DNA of 64,000 nt from Pyropia yezoensis (taxonomy: Eukaryota > Rhodophyta > Bangiophyceae > Bangiales > Bangiaceae): NCBI GenBank assembly GCA_009829735.1, contig CM020620.1, positions 27,994,951-28,058,950 of the forward strand. Direction: 5' to 3'. Shown here piece after piece: positions 21,430-31,097 of this stretch. How positions within the stretch are numbered: position 1 is the first letter of the stretch; each line of letters begins with the position of its first letter. The position numbers and the translations under genes were made by a program. Below the pieces are notes generated by a model. That model worked only from the letters and a program-made list of their open reading frames with translations, had not been told where the DNA came from and did no database searches.

Positions 21430-23070
21430 CCCGACGTGCCCTGGAGGAGGGGAAGTGCAGGGGAGGGGTGGGGGGAGCAAGGTGGCGGCACCGGCGGCGG
21501 CGGGTATGTGTCCAACGCACCCTGGAGGCGCTGCTGGTGCGGAGGCTACCGTTGGGGAGGCGGCTGATGCTGGCGGGGGTGCAGCTGCTGCCTGGGGGGG
21601 CGCTGCTATCGGCGTGTGGGCGGCTGTTGCCTGTGGCGGGGCGGGGGGGCGGTTGTGACCGGGGCGAGGGGCCGGCTGCTACAGGTGGGGGGGCGGCTGC
21701 TACCGGCGGGGGGTCGGTTGCTGCCGGCGGGGGGGGGGCCTGCTGGTATGCGGCCGGCCGGGGGGGAGGCGTCCGCTGGTGGGGGGGCGGGGCGGCTGCT
21801 GCTACCTGGGTGGGGCAGCGGCTGCTACCGGCGCGGTCCGCCGGCTGCTGCTGTGTGGGTGCGAGCTGCTACCGGCTGGGGGTGCTGCTGCCTGGATGGG
21901 GCGGCGCATGCATACGGGGAGGGTGGGCGGCAGCTGCCGGCGGGGGGGAGGAGGGGCTGCTACGGGTGGTGGGGCGGGCTGCTGCTGCTGGAAGTGCGGC
22001 TGCTACCAAGGGAGCGCGGCTGCTATCGAGCGTGAGGCGGCTGCTGTCGCGAGGGGGCGGGGGGGCGACCGTAGGGGCGGCGGGGGGGCGGCAGGTGCCT
22101 GTGCAGGGGCTGCTGTTGGCGGTGGGGGGGCGACTGCTACCGGTGGGGAGGCGGCGGGGCGGCTGCTGTAGTTGGCCGGGCGGCTGCAACTGGGGCGGGC
22201 GGGCGGCTGCTGCCGGCGGGGGGGGAGCTGCTACCTTCTGGGGGTGCCGCTGCTACCGGCGGGGAGTCTCCTTCTACAGGGGCAGACGGGCAGGTGCAGT
22301 GAGCGGTGGGGGGGCGGCTGCCACCGGGGCGGGGACAGTGCTGCTGCTGCGGGAGGTGGGCTGCTACCGGCTCGGGATGCGGCTGCTACAGGTGATGGGG
22401 CTGTTGCTGCCGTTGGGGGGCTGGGTGGCGGCCGCTACCGGCGGATGGGGGCGACCTGCGGCTGCGAGGTGTGGCCTGGTACCGGCGGGGTGTCGGCTGC
22501 TACCGGTCGAGGGGTGAAGGGGCAGCTGGTACCGGTGGGGGGGCGAAGGGGCGGCTGCTGCCAGTGGGGAGGCGGCTGCTACCGGTGGGGGGGCTTCTGC
22601 AACCGGGTCGGGGGGCTGGCTGCTGCTGCGCGGGGCGGGCTGGTATGAGCTGTGAAGGCGGTTGCTAACGGTGGGTGTGCGGCTGCTTCCGAGGGGGGGG
22701 GCGCGTGGGGGGCTGCTATCGGCGTGGAGGCGGCTGCTAGGTGGGGTGGCTGCTGCTGCCGGCGGGGGGACGGCTGCTGTCGATGCGGGAGCTGCGTCCG
22801 GAGGGGGGGCGGCCGCTACCTGTGGGGGGGCGGAGAGCGGCTGCTGTCGGCGTGGGGGCTTCTGATGCCGGCGCTCGGGCGGCTGCAGCTGCTGGGGGTG
22901 CGGCTACGACCGGCGGGGGAGGGGTCTGCTACCTATGCAGGGGGGCGGCTGCTACCGGTGGGGGTTGGCTGCTGCTGCTCTGGGGGGGCCTGCTACCTGG
23001 GCAGCTGGGCGGCTGGTACGGGTAGGGCGTCGGAGGAGCGGTCAGGGGGGGCGGGTGGTGGCCGCGGCGG
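21430..23070 (+). repeat. G-rich minisatellite field
   Basis: Degenerate units of about 22-24 bp of the form GGCGGCTGCTACCGGCGGGGG are repeated for 1.6 kb, each with a run of 4-9 G. Its reverse complement resembles the C-rich field at 18.9-20.9 kb, so the two fields face each other across about 500 bp of ordinary sequence. Dense G runs make G-quadruplexes likely on the plus strand. Frames reading GGRLLPAGG repeats are probably not genes. Confidence 0.8.
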
Positions 23071-23311
23071 TGGACGGGGACCAGACAGGATGCAATATTA
23101 AGTACGGAGATACAATATGTAGTCATGTAGATTATGTACTTTCTGGGCCTCTCGTGCCTTCCTCCTCATCCTGGTCAGCCCCCCCGTCTTCGTTGCCCGT
23201 TGACCCTTCCCTACCCCTGCCCCCACCCTGTCCACCCCGACTCGGGGCGCCCGCTGGCGCGGAGTGAACAGGCCATGAAAGCTGCATAATTGCTCTTGAG
23301 GCTGCAGAGCA

Positions 23312-23689
23312 ACGGTGGCGTCACCGACGCTGTCGGTCGTGGCCGCGGTAGCGAACGCAAACACGCCTTCGAGGCGGAGCCCCGCCCGTTCCCCATGTTC
23401 TCCCACTGGAGGACCCCCCGCCCCCCCTGTCCGCGGTGACAAGCTCTCGAAAGACCAGGCCTTCCGACACTGTGTTGGTCTGCGTGGGGACGGCACTACC
23501 CTCGCAGACGCCGTAGCTGCCGTTGCTTGTTGGCGCGGAGAGGGGTGCCCCATCCAGGACGGTGATTCGTCGTCGGGGACCATCGTGTGGGAAAAAAACA
23601 AGTCCATGCCACTCACCGGTCGCGAGAGGGGTGGCGGCGGCTCCGCCGTCGACACCGCCGCGGCAGCTGTGCCGGCAGCAGGCAAGAGT

Positions 23690-23730
<41 letters not shown>

Positions 23731-23809
23731 GGATGTCGGGGGGCGGGGAGGGGGTCTCGTGGGAGCAGGGGACGTCGAGCAAGCCACAGCCGCGGGCGCG
23801 AATGCATAA
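23312..23809 (+). CDS. uncertain ORF, possible exon
   Basis: The frame reads VASPTLSVVAAVANANTPSRR...GDKLSKDQAFRHCVGLRGDGTTLADAVAAVACWRGEG...GTIVWEKNKSMPLTG and then runs into a poly-Gly stretch from the poly-G tract. It has no ATG. A pyrimidine-rich stretch ending CAG at about 23307 could be a splice acceptor. The opposite strand is also open, so the strand is not certain. No family recognised. Confidence 0.25.
23690..23729 (+). repeat. poly-G tract of 40
   Basis: An uninterrupted run of about 40 G, the longest homopolymer in the window. Its length is unreliable in any assembly. Confidence 0.9.
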
Positions 23810-24546
23810 CACGAGGGCAGCCGGGTCGGCCGCCACCGCACACGCCCGGCACCATTCCTCCATGATGGCAGTGGCAGGGTGGCCGCCGCGGCGCCACCAC
23901 CACGCCCCCGCTCCCCCCCATCCCCCCCGTCCTGGAAAATGTACCAGTTGGCGGCATACGTTCTGTTGACGCCGGCCGCATGGGCTGTAGTGGCACAAGG
24001 CGCAGACTCGACGGCGGTGGCGCGACGTGATTTAATCGCGCGTGGCGGGGTGAGCCCGACACGGGCGCAGAGGTGTGGCGGTGGGAGGGAGGGGAAGGGG
24101 AGAGGCTTCCAATGCTTTATTCCGCTCGCGTCAGTCCGCGGCAGCGGCGGTGGCGCCGCCGTCGACATTGCCGCATTCCGCGACCGTGCGCCGGGCGCCT
24201 CGTCGACAGAGGCGAAGGGGGTAGCCGGCGGCGGCAGCACTGCCTGTGATGGCGGAGTCGGCCGTGACGCCAGGGTGGGGGGGACGAGGCGGGGGGGGGA
24301 TCGTACCGACGCTGGCCACGTCGACGGGGCGGCCGGCCGCCGCCGGGGAATGGCTCTGCGTTCCCGCAGCTGAGGCCGCCGTGGCCGCCGCGGCGCTCCA
24401 GGCGGCGGTGGCGGCAGCGGTGGGGTTCGCCACGATGGCTTTGGCGGAAATGTCGCCGTCTACTGCACCGGCCACACCCCATCTGAACGCGTCCGAGGCG
24501 GCTACTCTCCCCCTGGCGACACCTCGTCCCGCTTTTGCGGCTTCTA

Positions 24547-24580
24547 CCCTAAGGGAACAAAACCGCGACAAAACTGCGAT
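24547..24580 (+). repeat. left TIR of the CTA-flanked element
   Basis: It starts CCCTAAGGG, continues with two GCGACAAAAC-like blocks, and pairs with 26326-26359. Confidence 0.85.
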
Positions 24581-25203
24581 GTCTGGCGTGTGGCACCCCG
24601 GAACCGCGATCAACAAGCGCCCGTCAGCGGATCACAGGGTCCTGACAGCTGAGCAGACGTACAAGAGATTCTGATTGGCCCTCCAGACAGTTCCAGGCTT
24701 TGCTGTCAGAATCATCCAGCTGATTCCAGAAACACCCAAGAATACTCTGGAAGCATCCAATCAAAACTCGTGGAATCAAAACACGGTGGTATTCTTACAA
24801 TTTCCAAATTAGATAAATGAAATCGTCAAGCCTCCACGTTTTCTTGCTGGCCTCCCTTCGCTCTGCCGCCCGCGCGCTTTCGTGGCTTGCCCACTCACGT
24901 CCGTCCCAACCGTGCGCGCGTCACCCCACGACGTTGTCTTCAACTCGTTGCTGCCGCAGCTTGTCTTTGGCGCCGTTGCCGGACGCGCTGTGTTCGCGAT
25001 CCTCCCCACCACCGCCGTGTACCATGCCGTCACGAGCACGCGCACCGACGAGGACCTCCCCCCGTCAACCGTCTGGCAATGATAAGCACCGTGCCTGCAT
25101 CTCATGTTGACCCTGGGCTGCGGATCTCCCCCCTCCTTCCCCCTCCCCACCCCCTTTTCCCCCATTTAGTGCGTGGCTGGTGTAGCGTGTATGTCCTTTC
25201 GAT

Positions 25204-25367
25204 GTGCTGTTGCTGATGCGTTTGTACCCTTTTTTTTGGTGGTTATGTTTTCTTTGTGGATCGCTGCTTTTTAGACTTGGATGGCTTGATGGCGGCAGCG
25301 CAGATTGCTGCAGCCCTTGTGGATCCGCGTGCTGTCGGTTTACCCCTGGTCGCCGGGGTACCCGCTG

Positions 25368-25398
<31 letters not shown>

Positions 25399-26085
25399 GC
25401 AGATGCCCTCCCCCCCGTTCCGCCGGAGGGACCCACCCCTCCTTTGGCCGCCCCCGGTGCCCCTCGTCCACCGCCTGCTGCTGGGCGAGATGCCGGGCCG
25501 AGTGCCCGGCGTCGCACGAGTGGGCGGGGAGGGATCTTCCTCGGAGGGGATCGGCCACTGGACCACCCCGGCCGACCCCTGCAGAAGATCAACGTTTTCA
25601 AGCGGCAGGAGCTGCAGCTCACCCGCGCCGACGGACGGATGGTGCGGACCCGGGTGGCATTTGCCATCCACCAGATTCTGCGGTCCACCGTCCCCTTTTG
25701 CTCTCACCTAGAGGACCGGCTACGTGCGGCGGTAGAGTATCCAGAGGGCTGTCTGCCGCGGTTCGCTCTGTGTGAGTCGAGCTGGGGGGCGTGCGCGGTG
25801 CTGTCTCGTAGCCTGCGCCACCGCCAGCTGCAGCAGCGGCACAGGTCATCTCGCCGCGCATCGGCGGCGGCCGCGGCCGCCGCGGATGGCCCTGCCGCTG
25901 CTCCGGTTGGCCTTGCCGCTGCTGCCCCCCGGGACGGCAATCCTGCCGTGGCTGCCGCCGCCGCTGCGTCGGTTGCGCCTACTGGTGCTGCGGAGGGCAA
26001 CGTCGGTGGCGCTGCCATCGTGGGGACGGGAGAGCAGCAGCTGGCACAGCAGCAGCTGGCTTTTTTTACCGAGCTCGAGCAGTAG
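25204..26085 (+). CDS. hypothetical protein inside the CTA-flanked element
   Basis: An open frame of 293 codons. The nearest ATG is at 25216, because the first codon at 25204 is GTG. It has a hydrophobic start (LYPFFWWLCFLCGSLLF), a Pro run from a poly-C tract, and then the most protein-like segment, INVFKRQELQLTRADGRMV followed by RVAFAIHQILRSTVPFCSHLE. The C-terminus is Ala-rich and ends QQLAFFTELEQ. No DDE motif is visible. It may be an accessory or DNA-binding protein of the element, or captured host sequence. The start is uncertain because the frame crosses a 28-C homopolymer. Confidence 0.35.
25371..25398 (+). repeat. poly-C tract of 28
   Basis: An uninterrupted C run inside the hypothetical ORF. 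Length variation here would change the reading frame. Confidence 0.9.
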
Positions 26086-26325
26086 GAGATGAGAAAATAA
26101 ACAGCCACTGTTGTATCGACGAGAAAAAACAAGAATGCGCACGACGCGAAAACACACACGGACTGTCGTGCGGCCGTCATCTCGCCTCTGTAAGCAACGT
26201 CCGAGGTCCCGTTGCTCCCGCTGCTCACACCTCCGAGGGCGGCTGTGAGCCAATCAAACTGCAATCGATCGCGGTTTTGTCGCGGTTCTGGCCCCCGACT
26301 GGCTGACTGTGGGTGCGGATCACGG

Positions 26326-26359
26326 ATCGCGGTTTTGTCGCGGTTTTGTTCCCTTAGGG
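26326..26359 (-). repeat. right TIR of the CTA-flanked element
   Basis: The reverse complement equals the left TIR except for one base. Confidence 0.85.
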
Positions 26360-26836
26360 CTACAGCCGCCGTCCACTGCTGCTGCGCCGGCGATGGGTGT
26401 TGGAGCAGAGGCGCGGGAGGTAGCGGTTGAGGACACAGTGTTACAGACTCCACCAAGATCGCGAAGTGGGCCTTGATAGGCACAAATGACGCGGTCACGG
26501 TGCCGGAGGAGTGCAAGAGGGTTTCTGGTCCTTCCGTGCGTCAAAGAGAAAGAAGAAAGAGCTGCTAGGACTCGAGTGGAAGGGTACTATCACAGTGCTC
26601 CCAGGGAGTCGAAATCAGCACCCTCAAAAACGGTCGCCCTGGGGGCGTCGTTGCCACTTTCGGCGAACCCCCCCCAAGGTCCCCCTTTGGGCGCCTATAG
26701 ACACTTTGACACTACCGGGCACACGACCGTTTTGGCAACCATCTTCGATCCTCGTTTTTCTTGCACAGGTGCTCTTTCCATAGTGCGGGCGTCATGGGGC
26801 TGCAGTTACAAGCCGTAGCTATGGTAGGAAGTGCCT

Positions 26837-27238
26837 GGTAACTGACAGTTACCATAGGCATGGAACATCTGTTCCTGGCTGCTACATGCCTTTAGTAACT
26901 GCAGTTACCGCCACCTTCCCGCCCCTTTCTCGCAAAGCGCGACGCATGGTCGTGATGCCTGCATGATGGCGAGTATGGCACTGCTTCTCACTGCTCTGTT
27001 GGCGCTTCTTCTCGTGGTTTACTCTCGCGACCTTGTATATCTTTGCTTTGTGGTTGTACCCCCCTCAAGGGATCTCAGGAAGGCAGGAGATATATTGCGA
27101 AAGGAGGAATTCGATACCCAACGGGATCTCAACCGAGGTAAGAGATAAGCACGACCCCAAGCGGTGGCTAGGACGATCGAGTCAATTGATCTCGGTAGTA
27201 TCATGTCTACAATAGTGATGGTAACTACCGGCAGTTAC
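26837..27238. repeat. cluster of GTAACTG palindromes
   Basis: Three palindromes share the arms GTAACT/AGTTAC: GGTAACTGACAGTTACC (26837-26853), GTAACTGCAGTTAC (26895-26908) and GTAACTACCGGCAGTTAC (27221-27238). The outer two bound a 400-bp stretch and may be the ends of a small element. No coding signal lies between them. Confidence 0.6.
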
Positions 27239-27860
27239 TAAATGCGTCTCCCACTACGGACTGGAACGGTCGATCGCGTTCTGAGGGGGTGTGTGCGTGC
27301 AAGTAAGCAAGTAACCGAAAATGGAAGGAAGGTTGGAACGTTTTCACGATTGTACCAGGGCGGCAGAGTTACTCGTTGTCTCAGCCGTACCTGATCCTTT
27401 CTTCCGGCGAACCCCCTGTGTGTGCCCAAAAACGGTGACACCCGCAGTGGGCGCCAAAAAAAGGCGCCACCCGCAGTGGGCGCCGCCCTGCCCCCTGTCG
27501 TCGCCAACACTCCCCCCGTCGTCGCCAACCTGCCCCCCATCGTCGCCGCTCGGCCCCCCGACGTGGCCACCTCCCCCGCCGTCATCGCAGTCTTGCGGCC
27601 CGGCGTCCTACACCCTTACCCCATCGCTAGTCCCCCGCCTTCGAGCGGGGTGATGAGGGTGACGCCGAGGGTATGGGTGCAGGACTGGATGAGCAGGGCG
27701 GAGGGGGGGGGGGGGACATTGATGGGGGGGAGCAGGACGATGATGGGGGCAACGGCGGGGTCGAGGAGGGGGATGGGAGCCATGGTGGGAGGTGCTGGGG
27801 GGCGAAGGGGTCAATGGTGGGGGAAAGCAGACGGGCGATGGGGGCAGCGGTGGGGGGTAG
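27239..27860. other. Pro/Ala-type low-complexity spacer
   Basis: It contains a short GTGGGCGCC direct repeat (27450-27485) and a CCCGTCGTCGCCAAC-type repeat (27490-27580). A plus-strand frame from about 27422 reads PPVVAN repeats and might be upstream coding sequence of the coiled-coil ORF that follows. No start or splice site settles this. Confidence 0.4.
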
Positions 27861-28256
27861 CAGAGGGGCGATGGGGGCCGTGCCACTTGGCCTGCTCCTC
27901 CGGCTGCAGCAGGCTCGCCGCCAAAGAGGCGGCGGCGGGCCGTCCGGGCAACTGCGGCCAGCAATGTGGCCGCCGAGCTCCGCATTGCCGAGGTTGAGAA
28001 GCAGCTGCTGGAGCAGCGCAACAGGACGCTGGAGGCCGAGAACGCGGCCTTGCGGGCTGGTGCCATGGCGGGAGGCAGTGGCTCCGCTGTCTCCATGGCA
28101 CCCACGGTTGGTCTTCCGCACCATCCAGGCAACGCGGCACCACCGGCCTGGTTTGTCAACCTCATGACGGCGGCGAGCCAACTGCCCGAGTCGACCCCGC
28201 CGCACGGCAATGATGTCACTACGGCACGTGGAAACGGTGGCGTTGAAGCTCCGTAG
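27861..28256 (+). CDS. basic-region plus coiled-coil protein (bZIP-like), N-terminus unclear
   Basis: The frame contains a basic patch (SPPKRRRRAVRATAA, about 27918-27956), then a clean coiled coil of about 30 residues (ELRIAEVEKQLLEQRNRTLE, continuing AENAALRAG, about 27975-28065). It ends in a tail with PAWFVNLMTAASQLPES. A basic patch followed by leucine heptads resembles bZIP transcription factors, but the canonical NxxAAxxSR signature is not clear. No ATG lies between the preceding in-frame stop and the basic patch, so the first exon is probably upstream or the start is non-canonical. The TAG-CAG at 27858-27863 would serve as a splice acceptor. Confidence 0.4.
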   Translation, partial: QRGDGGRATWPAPPAAAGSPPKRRRRAVRATAASNVAAELRIAEVEKQLLEQRNRTLEAENAALRAGAMAGGSGSAVSMAPTVGLPHHPGNAAPPAWFVNLMTAASQLPESTPPHGNDVTTARGNGGVEAP

Positions 28257-29142
28257 GCTGCCCTTTTAATAGCACATTTCATCCTGTCATCTCGTTTCCA
28301 TGACCGCACTCAACAACCCGTCCACCTGGATACCCCCCACGCTCTCTGACCCTTTGCCGACCCATAGTTGCAAAGTGAACGGCGGGCCCGGTGCCCGCCC
28401 ACGAAAGAATGGGAGCATACTGTGGTTACGGTGATAGCGTGGCCGGGGCGGGCGGGGCTTGGAGGGGGGGGGGCGGCGGTGACCCGCCGCTGCCACCGTC
28501 AGCACCACCACCACAGCCCCCATCGTCGCCACCCCCCCCCCCCTTGGCCACGGCCGGCGCAAAAGATAGCAAAAAGCCACCTGGCAGCGGCTCCTATAGC
28601 GCGTAGAGGAGCATGGCTATCGCCTGATGAACGTGAAGGCTGTCCACCAAAAAGCCCAGGAACCAGAGGTGCGTCCGCCGAAAAAGGAGGGCGAGCGCGA
28701 GGACGCGTCAGTCACGAGCCACCCACCGGGCGCCCGCCGTCATCCAGCCGGATTGCCCCCCCCCCCCCATGCTGCCCTCCACGCTGCCACCTCCACCGCA
28801 GCTGCCGCCAGCGACTACACCACCCGCCGCCACCACGGTGGGATGACCCTCAAACGCAAGAGGCGCGGACAGGGGGATATAAATGCCGCCGGGGGGGAGT
28901 GACCGCTGCAAGTTAGGGATCACCCCCGCGGGGGCTGCGAAGGGGGGGGTCTGGACGCCAACAGGGAGGGCTGTCCGTCACAGGGGGGGGGGTGCGACCA
29001 GAGAGAGGTCGCCGGCGGCAATGAGGCGTGGGCACCACTAAAGAGAGGTGGCCGCAGTGGCAAAAAACCGGTCGTCGGCAGCATCATCGTCAAACGCCGC
29101 AGAAAGACGTGGCCGTCAGGCCAGATCCGCCACGAGGGTGGA
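28257..29142. other. no confident gene: GC-rich spacer
   Basis: Contains poly-C and poly-G runs and short frames on both strands. One plus frame ending at 28902 (KKEGEREDASVTSHPPGAR...DDTTRR-like) has no supporting motif. Confidence 0.4.
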
Positions 29143-29440
29143 GGAGCGCGGCAAAGAGGGGCGACACCAGATGAGGGCCACGCCGGCCAGAGGGGGGGCA
29201 ACGCCAGAGGAGCACCGCAGCCGCGAGGGAGGGGGAGCGCCGCAAAGAGGGGTGAAACCAGGACAGGGCCACGCCGGCCAGAGGGGTGCAACGCCAGGGG
29301 AGCACCGCCGCCGCGAGGGAGGGGGAGCACGGCAAAAAGGGGCGACACCAGGACAGGGCCACGCCGGCTAGAGGGGTGGCAACGCCGGGCGAGCACCGCC
29401 GCCACGAGGGAGGGGGAGCGCCGCAAAAAAAAGGCGACAC
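29143..29440 (+). repeat. 90-bp minisatellite
   Basis: Units begin GAGCGCGGCAAAGAGGGGCG at 29143, 29234, 29324 and 29415, spaced 91, 90 and 91 bp. Read on the minus strand the unit gives a 30-residue repeat (RRGPVLVSPLFAALPLPRG), and the minus frame 28920-29777 is open through all copies. It is unclear whether that frame is translated. Confidence 0.85.
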
Positions 29441-29499
29441 CCGGAGAGGGCGGCGCCGCGCCTGAGGAGCGCGTCGCAGGGGGTTGGCACCGCCAGAAG

Positions 29500-29710
29500 G
29501 GTGCCTGCCAGGGGGGGGGGGCCAAAGCGTGGCCAAGGAGCAGGCACTGCCGAGAGCGAGGGCGCAGGGGGGTGGCCGCCAGAGAGGGGTGGCCGCCAGA
29601 GGGGGGTGGCCGCTCACGGGGGGGGGGGTGTGGCCTGCAGGGCGCAGGGGGGTGGCCGCCAGGGGGGGGTGGCCGCACTCGGGGGTGGGGGGGTGGCCTG
29701 GCTTCGAGTC
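29500..29710 (+). repeat. G-rich minisatellite, GGGGTGGCCGCCAG units
   Basis: Five or more degenerate copies of a 14-18-bp GGGGTGGCCGCCAG unit with runs of up to 11 G. No gene. Confidence 0.7.
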
Positions 29711-30265
29711 CAGGCACGGGAATCCAAACGAGTAACCCTGCTCCAATGGTGACAGACGGTCCCAACCTTACTTCCATCCACGGTTACTTACTTACTTGCA
29801 GCGACCACCCCGTCCTGGGGGGAGCAATGAGCAAACAGCAACCCCAGAGAAGCGGCGCCTCAGGGCATGCCTGTGGGGTGGGAGTGATGTGCCCTGAGGA
29901 GGCCTGGAGGGGGCATTCGCCTTGATCCGGCCGAATTGGAATCGCGCCTCAGCGCCCATGTGGGGGGGTGGGAGTGAAATGGTCTCGAGTGGGAGTGAAA
30001 TAGTCTCGAGTGAGAGTGACCCCCTTTTTTTGTGCTCAGGGACACAGAGGGACTTGAGCTGTGCTGTGATCTCGTCCGTCCCGCGTTGTCATCAGTGAAA
30101 AGAGGTGGTGGCGCACCCACCCCCGCTGCCTCTCATCGATAAAAGAATCGCAACCATGCAGGCAAGCGCCCCCCTTCCGCCCAACCCGCACCCTCCCATC
30201 GCCCCCCGGTCGCCCTGCCCCACGCCCTCGTCTCCCTCCGACCCCAGCGCCGCCGCGCACGCGCC

Positions 30266-31066
30266 TCACTCGAGGGCGGCTGCCGCGGCGGTGGCGTCTC
30301 CCCATGCGTCCCGATTCTGCCCCCGGTCGCCGCCCCATGCCCCCCCCGCCGGTCCGCCCGACGACAGGCCCGCCAGCACCCACGTGGGGGACCACCCGAC
30401 GAAGAGGCCGTCCAGGGTGGGGCGCCCCCCTGCCGCACAAGTCCCCCGCACCAACGCCGCTCCCGACGCGGCGGCCGGCGCGGCGGACCTGCAGCCCTTT
30501 CCTTTATCACGCCACCGTGGCGGGGCGGGAGCGTCCGCGCCACCAGTCACGCAGCGCGTCGCCCAGCCCGTCGCCCAGCCCGTCCAGGTCGCCGTTGTCT
30601 CCCCCACCACCAGTGCCGCGTCGAAAGCCCCGAAGAGCCCGCCCCCAACCGCAACCCCGCCCGACAGCGGCGGGCGCCCGGCGGCTACCACCCCCCCACG
30701 CAGGCCCCTGCCACGGCCAGCGCGTCCACCACGGGCGGCACCACCCCCCCTCCCCCCCTGGCCGCCTCCTCCGCCCCTCCCCCCGCCGCCGCCGCGACGG
30801 CCGGGCCATAGCCCGCCGCCGAAGCGTCTGCCCGCAACGCCTGACGCCCCCGGCACCCGCGCCCCCGCAGGCAGCCCACGTGGCGACCAGCGCCGACAGC
30901 GCCGGCCCGTCTGGCCCGTACCCACGTGCCCGTATAACCCGCAGGGCGGCGGCGGCGACGGTGTGTTTGCCCACCGACAGCACCGGCCACGCGAGGCCCG
31001 TAAAGACCGACCGCGCCTGGGCGTCGGGGTCGCCGCTGCCGCCGCCCTCGCCGCCGCCGCTGCCGC

Positions 31067-31097
<31 letters not shown>

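Larger units (their letters stand above)
24547..26359. mobile_element. TIR DNA transposon with CTA target repeats, unclassified
   Basis: 34-bp terminal inverted repeats start CCCTAAGGGAACAAAACCG (24547-24580, and 26326-26359 in reverse) and agree at 33 of 34 positions. Both ends are flanked by CTA (24544-24546 and 26360-26362), a 3-bp target duplication as in PIF/Harbinger-type elements. A second, partial copy of the CGCGGTTTTGTCGCGGTT motif sits just inside the right end (about 26268-26288). No transposase is recognisable inside, so it is non-autonomous, or its transposase is of an unknown type. Confidence 0.75.

Noticed and set aside
20523-22517. A 664-codon plus-strand frame spanning both minisatellite fields
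   Set aside because: It reads Pro/Ala repeats and then GGRLLPAGG repeats that merely translate the satellites. There is no domain, and several other frames are equally open.
23098-24240. Minus-strand 380-codon frame
   Set aside because: Pro-rich, crosses the 40-G homopolymer and has no recognisable motif. The opposite strand is at least as protein-like.
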